This document shows positions 54,242 through 62,582 of a DNA stretch of 64,000 nt, in pieces. The DNA is taken from NCBI RefSeq assembly GCF_001293685.1, contig NZ_BCAG01000003.1, forward strand, positions 124,001 through 188,000, written 5' to 3'. Origin of the DNA: Desulfatitalea tepidiphila (GTDB taxonomy: Bacteria > Desulfobacterota > Desulfobacteria > Desulfobacterales > Desulfosarcinaceae). A program made the translations under genes and the position numbers. The notes beneath the pieces are model-generated. The model worked only from the letters and a program-made list of their open reading frames with translations, had not been told where the DNA came from and searched no databases. How positions within the stretch are numbered: the stretch's first letter is position 1; the number at the start of each line of letters is the position of its first letter.

Positions 54242-54566
54242 TACATTGGGCGCTCACCAAAAAGGTCGGACGGTTCTCACAGGTTTTTTGAAATTGAATC
54301 TTTCTTCTTGTGCCCATGCCGAAATGCCACCTATCATAGGTATGTTTGACGGCACCGTAGAAAGTCCGGGATTCGTTTTTCCCGTCATCCCGGCGAACGC
54401 CGACATGACGCCTTTGCGACTTTTTAAAGTTTTATCATGCTGGACGGATTCTTAAAAAGCAGTTGCCGTCGTGTTTCGCGTCGGACGTCTGATGGATATC
54501 CGATGATCCCTTATGTCATGGATCGCTGCTCCTTTTTGGACATGACTTTGAATCGGCGAGGTTGAA
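54242..54566. other. divergent intergenic region
   Basis: No gene is supported. The region lies between divergent genes and contains the palindrome at 54383-54410. A T-rich stretch follows that palindrome. Confidence 0.35.
54383..54410. repeat. REP-like palindromic unit
   Basis: CGTCATCCCGGCG pairs with CGCCGACATGACG around a 2-base gap with two mismatches. The text GTCATCCCGGCGAACGCCG resembles a short dispersed palindromic repeat common in this bacterial group. It could also form a terminator-like hairpin. Only one copy is seen here. Confidence 0.45.
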
Positions 54567-56393
54567 ATGCGGAAAAACGATGGAAAGCCTGCGCTGTCGT
54601 CGGTTTCTCGCGAGATGGGCGAACCTGTGCAAGTGTTGCCGGAAATCACATTGGATCCGCCCGGGCATTGGGTGGAAATCCTGGACATGTTCCACAACGG
54701 TGTTCTGATTCTCGATCGCAACGGTATCATCAAGGTTTACAACCGGGCCGCGCGCCGGATTTTCGGCGAGGACCGGGAAACTTCTCCCGGACGGCACATT
54801 CAGGAGGTGCGACCCGGGGTGTGGCCCGAGTTCCAGCGGATCATCGCAACCGGCCAACCCCAAATCGGACGCAAACTGAGCATTGCCGGCGCCACGGTTA
54901 TCGCCAACCGCAGTCCGATCCTGATCGACGGGCAGGTGCAAGGGGTCATCTCCGTCTTTCAGGACATTTCCGAGTATGAGACGATCATTAGTGAATTGAA
55001 GAGTTTTCAGCGGTTGAACCGGGAACTGGAGGCGATCTTCGAGTCTTCCTATGACGGACTGTATATCACCGATGGAAAGGCCAACACCATCCGTGTCAAC
55101 CGGGCCTACGAAAGGATCACCGGCCTTCGACGCGAAGACCTGATCGGTCGCAACATGCACGAGCTGGTCGATGAAAAGGTGTACGACCATTCCGTGACGC
55201 TGGAGGTGATCAAAAAGCGGCAACCGGTGACCCTCATGCAGGTGGTGAGCGGCGACAAGCAGGTCATTGTCACCGGAACGCCGATTTTTGACGATGAAGG
55301 CGAGATTGCGCTGGTGGTCACCAATGTCCGCAACATCACCGAGTTGAATCAGTTGAAGGCCGAGCTCGAAAACAGCCGGCGGATCGCCTCGCGCATGGCC
55401 CAGACGCTCTTGGAGCAGGATTCGGTCGAGCATGCCATGCAGCAGATGGTGGTCAAAAGCCAGAGCATGATGAAGGTCGTGCGAACGGCGATCAAGGTGG
55501 CCGGCACCCAGGCGCCCGTACTGCTTCAGGGGGAATCGGGTGTGGGCAAAAGCATGCTCGCCCGTTTCATCCACCAGATCAGCGACCGCAAAGAGCGGGT
55601 CTTCGTCAAGATCAATTGCGGCACCATTCCTCCCACGCTCATGGAAAGCGAGCTGTTCGGCTACGAGAAGGGCGCCTTTACCGGTGCCATGCCCGGAGGC
55701 AAAGCCGGAATGATCGAAACGGCGCACCTGGGAACGGTCTTCCTCGACGAAATCGCCGAATTGCGACCGGAAATGCAGATTAAACTCCTTGAGGTCATCG
55801 AAGACAAGACTTTCGTTCGGGTGGGCGGCACCCGCCCGGTGGAGGTGGATGTGCGGATCGTCGCGGCCACCAACCGGGACTTGCTGGAGATGATCCACGA
55901 GGGGACGTTTCGTGAGGATTTATACTATCGTTTGAACGTGGTCCCTATTTCGATTCCGCCCCTGCGTCGGCGGCGGGAAGATATCGTCCCGCTGGTTATG
56001 AAATTCGTGGACTCCCTCAACCGTCGCAACGGGACCGCCAAACGTTTCGATTCGCGGGTCATCGACCGGCTCATGGAATACGACTATCCTGGCAACGTGC
56101 GTGAGCTGATCAATATTGTCGAACGCATGATGATTCTGAGCGACGGAGAGCGGTTGTGTGCCCAGGACCTCCCCGAAGAGACATTTTCTCCTGCCTGTGC
56201 CTTTAATCTGCCCTCGGGGGTGGGCACCTTGAAAGCGTCGGTGCAGGCGCTGGAAACACAGATGATCAAGGCGGCCATCGAAAAAGAGGCATCCCTGGCC
56301 GCGGCGGCCCAATGCCTGGGGGTCCACCCCACGACCCTCTGGCGAAAAATCACCCGCTATGGGGTATCGGGTGATATTGCGAAAATGAAATGA
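54567..56393 (+). CDS. sigma-54-dependent activator with PAS domains
   Basis: The 608-residue protein has two PAS domains (about 30-135 and 145-265), an AAA+ domain (about 290-520) with Walker A GESGVGKS, the sigma-54 loop GAFTGA, and FLDEIAELRP, and a Fis-type helix-turn-helix at the end (SLAAAAQCLGVHPTTLWRKI). It opens sigma-54 promoters after sensing a small molecule through the PAS domains. The GAFTGA loop is intact. It lies upstream of a strong -24/-12 promoter and the Liv transporter, its probable target. Confidence 0.94.
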   Translation: MRKNDGKPALSSVSREMGEPVQVLPEITLDPPGHWVEILDMFHNGVLILDRNGIIKVYNRAARRIFGEDRETSPGRHIQEVRPGVWPEFQRIIATGQPQIGRKLSIAGATVIANRSPILIDGQVQGVISVFQDISEYETIISELKSFQRLNRELEAIFESSYDGLYITDGKANTIRVNRAYERITGLRREDLIGRNMHELVDEKVYDHSVTLEVIKKRQPVTLMQVVSGDKQVIVTGTPIFDDEGEIALVVTNVRNITELNQLKAELENSRRIASRMAQTLLEQDSVEHAMQQMVVKSQSMMKVVRTAIKVAGTQAPVLLQGESGVGKSMLARFIHQISDRKERVFVKINCGTIPPTLMESELFGYEKGAFTGAMPGGKAGMIETAHLGTVFLDEIAELRPEMQIKLLEVIEDKTFVRVGGTRPVEVDVRIVAATNRDLLEMIHEGTFREDLYYRLNVVPISIPPLRRRREDIVPLVMKFVDSLNRRNGTAKRFDSRVIDRLMEYDYPGNVRELINIVERMMILSDGERLCAQDLPEETFSPACAFNLPSGVGTLKASVQALETQMIKAAIEKEASLAAAAQCLGVHPTTLWRKITRYGVSGDIAKMK

Positions 56394-56564
56394 GGCTGCA
56401 TTTTTGCAATTCTGATATCTACCCGTTAGTATAAATAAAAATAAATCTCCCATCCTTTAAAGCCTGGATTATTGCTTAAATGCAATAATCAAAATAAATC
56501 CAATTCAAATTATGTATTTTTATAACTCCTTCAAAAACAGGGGGTTGTAATTTTTCAGGGGGAG

Positions 56565-56580
56565 TGGCACAGCCGTTGCT
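56565..56580 (+). promoter_or_regulatory. sigma-54 (-24/-12) promoter
   Basis: TGGCACAGCCGTTGCT matches the consensus TGGCAC-N5-TTGCW exactly. It lies about 90 bases before the livK start and 170 bases after the activator gene. An AT-rich stretch at 56400-56530 between them could hold activator sites. Confidence 0.88.
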
Positions 56581-56670
56581 CTGTATCTTTTCTAACAGTT
56601 TGGTGCTCGCCGATAAATGGGGCAGGCAACCCCATATCTGTGGCGTATCTACAATCGAAAAGGAGGGAGC

Positions 56671-57912
56671 ATGAAAAGAAATCTGTGCGTTTGTCTGGCA
56701 ATCGTTCTGGGGGTGCTTTGCGCGTTGCCCATGGCCGTGCAAGCCCAGGAAAAGGTCATCCGGATCGGGGCCATGTATCCGATGACGGGTCGCGCTGGTC
56801 TTTACGGCATCGATTCGGTGGCCGCCGCCGAAATGGCCGTCGATGAAATCAACGGCAAGGGCGGGGCCAACGGCTACAAGATCGACATCACCTTCACAGA
56901 CAGCAAGGCCAAGCCGGCCTATGCGGTGCGCGTGGCCACCCGGTATATCACCGAGGACCAGGTTCATTTTCTCTTCGGCATCGTCAGCTCCGGGGTGGGG
57001 CTGGCCGTAACCGAAATTTCCAAGCAGCACAAAAAAATCTTCATTGGCACCGATCACGCTTCCACCCAGCTCACATCCGACAAGCTGCAGCCCTACTATT
57101 TCCGGGTGGCCAACAATACCTTCCAATCCATGGCCGCCGGGGCACTTTATCTGCAGGAACTCCAGAAGAGCAAACCCTGGAAAACCATCGCCTACATCGG
57201 TCCGGACTATGCCTACGGCCACGATCAATGGAACGAGCTGCGCTTCAGCCTGGATCGGCTGGGGGTAAAATACCAGGTGGTGGGCGAATACTGGCCCAAA
57301 CTCTTCGAACCGGATTACAACTCCTATGTCACCTCCCTGGTCAAGGACAATCCGGACATCCTGGTGACCGGGTTCTGGGGCGGTGATACCGTGGCCTTCA
57401 TCAAGCAGGCCCAGGTGTATGGGCTCTTCAAGAAATCCCTCTACTTCCAGCCGGATGCCGGCGGCAACTACGAACTCATGAGCGCCATGGGCGCGGAACT
57501 GCCGGCGGGGCTTGTGCTGGGCGCCCGTCACTACAACAACTGGCCCGAAACTGAACTCAACCGGAAATTCGTCGCCGATTTTCACAAGCGCACCGGCCGC
57601 TATCCGACCTACGCCGCCGAAGGCGCCTATGCGGGCGTCTATGCCATCGCCGAGGCGGTGAAAGTCGTTGGCAATCCCGACGACACCGAAGCATTGGTCA
57701 AGGCACTCGAGGGATTGAAGATCAAACTGCCCGAGGATCCGGATGGGTTCACCTCCTACATGGATCCGGCCACCCATCAGATCATGCAGGTGCAGGCCAT
57801 CGGTGTGACCATGCCCAACACAGATTTCCCACCGGCAAAAATGATGCTGGGTGATTGGAAGATCTACAAGGCAGAAGATATCGCACCCCCGCCGGGGTAC
57901 CCCAACAAGTAG
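56671..57912 (+). CDS. livK: branched-chain amino acid-type ABC transporter binding protein
   Basis: The 413-residue protein has a signal peptide (about 1-24, cut after VQA) and a periplasmic type I binding fold: VIRIGAMYPMTGRAGLYGIDSVAAAEMAVDEIN, the hinge IDITFTDSKAKPAYAV, and FGIVSSGVGLAV. It delivers a branched-chain amino acid, a short acid, or an aromatic compound to the permease. GGAGGG precedes the ATG. The sigma-54 promoter and PAS activator upstream indicate induction by substrate. The substrate cannot be read from sequence. Confidence 0.9.
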   Translation: MKRNLCVCLAIVLGVLCALPMAVQAQEKVIRIGAMYPMTGRAGLYGIDSVAAAEMAVDEINGKGGANGYKIDITFTDSKAKPAYAVRVATRYITEDQVHFLFGIVSSGVGLAVTEISKQHKKIFIGTDHASTQLTSDKLQPYYFRVANNTFQSMAAGALYLQELQKSKPWKTIAYIGPDYAYGHDQWNELRFSLDRLGVKYQVVGEYWPKLFEPDYNSYVTSLVKDNPDILVTGFWGGDTVAFIKQAQVYGLFKKSLYFQPDAGGNYELMSAMGAELPAGLVLGARHYNNWPETELNRKFVADFHKRTGRYPTYAAEGAYAGVYAIAEAVKVVGNPDDTEALVKALEGLKIKLPEDPDGFTSYMDPATHQIMQVQAIGVTMPNTDFPPAKMMLGDWKIYKAEDIAPPPGYPNK

Positions 57913-58016
57913 GCACCGTCGAAAGAGAACCAATGAAATGGCGGGGGCCCTCGGAGCGATGTGGCGCATGACGCCGACCGGGCCTCCGCCAATCTTCCGG
58001 TATAGGAATTCGTCCC

Positions 58017-58904
58017 ATGGATGTCTCTTTTCTTCTCACGCAGTTCATCAGCGGTCTGACCATGGCGACCCTGCTTTTCCTGGTGGCCAGCGGCCTGACG
58101 CTCATCTTCGGGGTCGGCAATGTCTTTAATTTCGCCCACGGCTCTTTCTACATGCTCGGTGCCTACTTCGGCTATCAATTCGTGTCGGTGTGGAGCACCA
58201 ATTTCTGGATCGCTCTACTCCTTTCGGGCGTTTGCGTCGGATTGTTCGGCATGCTGGCCGAGTTCGCCTTTTTAAGGCGCATCTATGGTCGTGCCAATGA
58301 AGGGGGATTTCAAATCCTGCTGACCTACGCCTTTATCCTGATCATCGACGATCTGGTCAAGCTGACCTGGGGCGCGGAGTATAAGTCATTGCCCCGTCCG
58401 ACCGGTTTCGGCGGTGCGATCCAATTGGGGGATCTTTTCATCCCCGCCTACAACCTGTTGATTATCGCCATCGGGGTGATCGTTGTGGTGGCGGCCTGGT
58501 GGATCCTGTCCCATACTCGACCGGGGCAGGTGGCCCGCGCCGCGGCCGTCGATCGTGAAATCGTCAGTGTGTTAGGGGTCAACGTTCCCATGACAATGAC
58601 TCTCGTATTCGGTATTGCCACGGCGCTGGGCGGCATGGCCGGCGCGCTGGCCGCGCCGCTGCGAACCGTGACGCCGGGTGCCGGAATCGAGGTCATCATC
58701 GATTCGCTGATCGTTGTGGTGCTCGGCGGCATGGGCAATTTCTGGGGTGCCTGGTTCGGTGCGCTGCTGATCGGCGAAGTCAACGCCTTTGCCGTGGCCG
58801 TCGTGCCCCAATGGGCCACATTGTTCAGTTTCCTGGTGATGGTCGTCGTGTTGATCTTTAAACCGGAAGGGCTCTTTGCTGCGCGCAAGGTGAGGAAGGT
58901 ATGA
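58017..58904 (+). CDS. livH: ABC transporter permease LivH
   Basis: The 295-residue protein has about eight membrane spans and the LivH features: GLTLIFGVGNVFNFAHGSFYMLGAY near the start and the coupling loop SHTRPGQVARAAAVDREIVSVLGVN. It pairs with LivM to form the channel. It follows the binding-protein gene by 104 bases and overlaps livM by four. Confidence 0.93.
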   Translation: MDVSFLLTQFISGLTMATLLFLVASGLTLIFGVGNVFNFAHGSFYMLGAYFGYQFVSVWSTNFWIALLLSGVCVGLFGMLAEFAFLRRIYGRANEGGFQILLTYAFILIIDDLVKLTWGAEYKSLPRPTGFGGAIQLGDLFIPAYNLLIIAIGVIVVVAAWWILSHTRPGQVARAAAVDREIVSVLGVNVPMTMTLVFGIATALGGMAGALAAPLRTVTPGAGIEVIIDSLIVVVLGGMGNFWGAWFGALLIGEVNAFAVAVVPQWATLFSFLVMVVVLIFKPEGLFAARKVRKV

Positions 58905-59863
58905 CAAATCTGGGTACACGCAATCTCAAGGCGGCATCCCTGTGGGCGTTCATCGTGCTGATCTTCGTTCTGGTGCCGGTCCTCTCCACGTCGTCCTACC
59001 AGGTGAATCTGGCCTGCCATGTCTTGATCTGGAGCCTGTTCGCGGTCTCTTTCAATATGCTCTGGGGGATTACGGGCATGCTCTCCTTGGGACAGGCGCT
59101 CTACTACGGATTGGGGGCCTACAGTGTGGGGCTGATGGTCGATCATCTGGGCCGGCAGTGGTACCTGCCGGCCATGGGCCTGGGGTTGCTGGCCGCCGCG
59201 GCGCTGGCCCTGCTGTTGGGCCTGCTGGTGATCCGGGTCGGCGGCGTCTATTTCACCATGCTTACCTTGGCATTCGCCCAGCTCGGATGGCAGATCACCT
59301 TCAAATGGTACGATTTTACCGGTGGCGACGACGGTATTCAGGGGATCATACCACCCGGCATCCTCGAGAGCGGCACGGTCTATTACTATTTTGTCCTGGC
59401 CGTGGTGATGCTCTCCATATGGATCCTCAAGCGCATGGCCTTCAGCCCCTTTGGCCTGGTGTTGCGCTGCGTGCAGCAGAATCCCGATCGCGTCCGCTTT
59501 CTGGGACGACGCGTGCGGCGCAACCAGCTGCGGGTGTACGTCATCTCTTCTCTTTTTTCCGCCTTGGCCGGGTCCTTGATGGCCGGGGTGGATGGCTCGA
59601 TCCACACCGATATGTTGTTCTGGACCACCTCAGGCGAGGTGATCCTCATGTCCGTACTCGGCGGCATCAACCAATTCTTCGGTCCCTTCGTGGGCGCCAC
59701 CGTGATTATTTTGATCGAAGACTTGGTCGGTGCACACACCGAATATTGGTCGCTGATCATCGGGATCATCATCATGGTGATCGTGCTCGTTTTTCCCAAG
59801 GGAGTGGTGGGCGAGGCGATGCGCGCCAAATCGCTACTGGCAAAAACCGGTGAGGGGAGGTGA
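58901..59863 (+). CDS. livM: ABC transporter permease LivM
   Basis: The 320-residue protein has about nine membrane spans, the LivM start (FAVSFNMLWGITGMLSLGQALYYGLGAY), and the coupling loop ALRCV-like VLRCVQQNPDRVRFLGRRVRRNQLRVY. It pairs with LivH. It overlaps both neighbouring genes by four bases, showing translational coupling. Confidence 0.93.
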   Translation: MTNLGTRNLKAASLWAFIVLIFVLVPVLSTSSYQVNLACHVLIWSLFAVSFNMLWGITGMLSLGQALYYGLGAYSVGLMVDHLGRQWYLPAMGLGLLAAAALALLLGLLVIRVGGVYFTMLTLAFAQLGWQITFKWYDFTGGDDGIQGIIPPGILESGTVYYYFVLAVVMLSIWILKRMAFSPFGLVLRCVQQNPDRVRFLGRRVRRNQLRVYVISSLFSALAGSLMAGVDGSIHTDMLFWTTSGEVILMSVLGGINQFFGPFVGATVIILIEDLVGAHTEYWSLIIGIIIMVIVLVFPKGVVGEAMRAKSLLAKTGEGR

Positions 59864-60618
59864 CCATGACTCCCATGCTGCAACTCGATGCGGTGGACAA
59901 GGCCTTCGGTGGACTGCGGGTGACCTCCAATGTCTCGTTTTCAGTCATGCCTGGTGAGATTTCGGCCATCATCGGCCCCAACGGCGCGGGTAAAACCACC
60001 CTGTTCAATCAGATCACGGGCCATTTGCTGTGCGATCGCGGAGCCATCCTGTTTCAGGGGGAGAATCTCGTCGGAAAGCCGCCCCAGCAGATCGTGGCCA
60101 GGGGCATCGGACGCGCCTTTCAGATCGCATCCATCTTTCCCGACGAGACCGTCCTGGACAACGTTCGCGTGGCCTGCCTCTCCAAACTGGGACAAACACG
60201 CAAGTACTGGCGCAATGTCGTCGATTTCAAACAGGCCACCGACGAGGCCCACGCGATTCTCGACAGCCTGGGGCTGGATGACCAGGCCCGACGGCCGGCT
60301 TTTGAACTGGCCCACGGCGATCAGAAGCTGCTCGATATCGGCATCGCCCTGGCCCTCAAGCCCAAATTGTTGTTGCTCGACGAACCCACGGCCGGCATGT
60401 CTCCCGACGAGCGGCAGCAGACCCGGGAACTGATCAAGCAGCTCTGGAAGCGTTATGATCTGACGCTGGTCTTCATCGAGCACGATATGGACATGGTCTT
60501 CGGTATCGCCCAGGTCGTGCGGGTCCTGCAGCAGGGGGCTTTGCTGGCCGAAGGGACGCCCGAGGAGATCCGCGCCAACAAGCAGGTGATCACCGCCTAT
60601 CTGGGAGAAGACTTTTAA
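59860..60618 (+). CDS. livG: ABC transporter ATPase LivG
   Basis: The 252-residue protein has Walker A GPNGAGKTT, an LivG-type signature region ending FELAHGDQKLLDIGIAL (in place of the usual LSGGQ), Walker B LLLLDEPTAG, and the LivG end with EGTPEEIRANKQVITAYLG. The start is GTG 59860 overlapping livM, or ATG 59866. It works with LivF to power the permease. Confidence 0.93.
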   Translation: MTMTPMLQLDAVDKAFGGLRVTSNVSFSVMPGEISAIIGPNGAGKTTLFNQITGHLLCDRGAILFQGENLVGKPPQQIVARGIGRAFQIASIFPDETVLDNVRVACLSKLGQTRKYWRNVVDFKQATDEAHAILDSLGLDDQARRPAFELAHGDQKLLDIGIALALKPKLLLLDEPTAGMSPDERQQTRELIKQLWKRYDLTLVFIEHDMDMVFGIAQVVRVLQQGALLAEGTPEEIRANKQVITAYLGEDF

Positions 60619-61322
60619 TGGAGAGCATTCTCAAAGCCGTTGGCCTGAACACATTTTATGACCGCAGCCACATTCTTTTCGACGTGGGTATCGATGTGGA
60701 GCCCGGTGAGACGGTCTGCCTGATGGGGCGCAACGGGGTCGGTAAGACCACCACCTTTCGCTCGTTGATCGGGCTCACACCTCCCCGAAGCGGCAAAATC
60801 GAATTCAAGGGAAAGACTTGCACCGGCCTGGCGGCGCACAAAATGGCCCGCATGGGTTTGGGGTTCGTGCCCGAAGACCGCCGCATCCTGGGGCCCTTCA
60901 GCGTGCGCGAAAACCTCGAGCTGGGGCGCATACCGGGCCGCCACGGCCGTTGGAATCTGGATTCGGTGTTTGCCCAGTTCCCTGCCCTGGCCGAAATGTC
61001 CGAACGGCTGGGCGGTACCCTGTCGGGCGGCGAGCAGCAGATGCTCACCATCGCCCGGGCGCTCATGGGCAATCCGGATGTGCTGATGCTCGACGAACCC
61101 TCCGAAGGGCTCTCGCCGGTGATCGTCAGCGATATGAAACGCCTCGTGCTGGACTTGAAGTCGGCCGACACCACCATTCTGCTGTCCGAGCAGAACCTGA
61201 AGTTCGCCCTGGCTGTGTCGGACCGGGTCGTCGTGCTCGACAAGGGTCATGTGGTCTACACCGGCAGTGTCGGCGAATTTCAAAAGGAAGACCAGGTGCA
61301 CAAGAAATATCTGGCGGTTTGA
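60618..61322 (+). CDS. livF: ABC transporter ATPase LivF
   Basis: The 234-residue protein has Walker A GRNGVGKTT, signature TLSGGEQQML, Walker B VLMLDEPSEGLSP, and the LivF-type end. It starts on the last base of the livG stop codon, so translation is coupled. With LivG it makes the ATPase pair of the transporter. Confidence 0.94.
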   Translation: MESILKAVGLNTFYDRSHILFDVGIDVEPGETVCLMGRNGVGKTTTFRSLIGLTPPRSGKIEFKGKTCTGLAAHKMARMGLGFVPEDRRILGPFSVRENLELGRIPGRHGRWNLDSVFAQFPALAEMSERLGGTLSGGEQQMLTIARALMGNPDVLMLDEPSEGLSPVIVSDMKRLVLDLKSADTTILLSEQNLKFALAVSDRVVVLDKGHVVYTGSVGEFQKEDQVHKKYLAV

Positions 61323-61380
61323 TCGATCAACCGTGTCAGAGCCAACCCAACGGCTATCATTTTCGAGAAAGGATATCACC

Positions 61381-62538
61381 ATGAACGCGATCCATCTGTT
61401 CCAAACCACACCCCGAATCGTGATGGGTCCCGGCTGCCTCGATCAGATCCAAAGCGAGATCAAGCGCATGGGCTGCGATCGGGTCATGATCGTCACCGAT
61501 CCCGGGATCGTGCAGGCTGGCATCGCCGGGCGGCTGGAAGAAATTCTCGCTGGCGCCGGCATCGCCTTTTCACGCTTCGACCAGGTGACTCCCGATCCCA
61601 ATCTGGATGTCGCCCGGCAGGCGATCGATGCGTTGCGGGCCTCCGGGGCCCAGGTAGTCGTCGGCCTGGGAGGCGGATCGGCCATCGACATCGCCAAGAC
61701 ATCGGCCCTGCTGGTGGACAACGGCGGGCAGCTGACCGATTACTTCGGCATCGACCTGGTGCCCAAAGCAGGACGCGGAACGATCATCGTCCCGACCACG
61801 GCCGGCACCGGCAGCGAAGTGACCCCCATCGTGATTCTCTCGGATGAGGCGGAAAAGCTGAAAAAGGGGATCGTGAGCCCCTATCTAATTCCTTCGGTTG
61901 CGATTCTCGATCCGGCCCTCACGTTGGATCTGCCGCCTCACGTCACCGCCGCCACCGGCATGGATGCGTTGATTCACGCGGTGGAGGCCTTCACCTCCAA
62001 GAACGCCTTTCCCATGAGCGACATGCTGGCTTGCAGGGCCATCGAGTTGATCGCCGCCAACATTCGCACCGCTTACGCCAACGGCCAGGACCTGGCGGCG
62101 CGCACCTGCATGCTCGAAGGCAGCCTGCTGGCCGGCATGGCCTTCGCCAATGCCGGCGTGACCGCAGTGCACGCTTTTGCCTATCCCATCGGGGCGGAGT
62201 TCCATATCCCGCACGGGGTGGCAAACAGCATCATGCTGGCGTCGGTCATGGAGTTCAACATGCTCGGCAATTTGAAGAAGTTTGCGCAGATGGCAAGCCT
62301 GCTGGGGGAGTGTACCGAGGGGTTGAGCGAGCGCGACATGGCCCTGGCGACGGTCAAGTCCCTGCGCACGCTCGCCGCGGATCTTCAGATCCCCAAGCAC
62401 CTGAGCCGCTTCGGCGTCAAGGAGTCGGATATACCGGTGCTGGCCGCGGGAGTGATGAAGGTTACGCGTCTGCTGGCCAACAACCCTCGTGTGATGACGC
62501 AGAAAGATGCTGAACGTATTTATCTGAGCGTGCTTTGA
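61381..62538 (+). CDS. iron-containing alcohol dehydrogenase
   Basis: The 385-residue protein matches the iron-dependent alcohol dehydrogenase family: start FQTTPRIVMGPGCL, nucleotide-binding VVGLGGGSAIDIAK, TTAGTGSEVTPI, and the metal residues including His in MDALIHAVEAFTS, HAFAYPIGAEFHIPHG. It interconverts an alcohol and aldehyde with NAD(P)H. It lies 58 bases after livF and 44 before the aldehyde oxidoreductase, so alcohol to aldehyde to acid is a likely route. AAAGGA precedes the ATG. Confidence 0.92.
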   Translation: MNAIHLFQTTPRIVMGPGCLDQIQSEIKRMGCDRVMIVTDPGIVQAGIAGRLEEILAGAGIAFSRFDQVTPDPNLDVARQAIDALRASGAQVVVGLGGGSAIDIAKTSALLVDNGGQLTDYFGIDLVPKAGRGTIIVPTTAGTGSEVTPIVILSDEAEKLKKGIVSPYLIPSVAILDPALTLDLPPHVTAATGMDALIHAVEAFTSKNAFPMSDMLACRAIELIAANIRTAYANGQDLAARTCMLEGSLLAGMAFANAGVTAVHAFAYPIGAEFHIPHGVANSIMLASVMEFNMLGNLKKFAQMASLLGECTEGLSERDMALATVKSLRTLAADLQIPKHLSRFGVKESDIPVLAAGVMKVTRLLANNPRVMTQKDAERIYLSVL

Positions 62539-62582
62539 GAGGGGTCAAGGGATGTGTTTCAAATCAAGGAGGAGATGCCCTC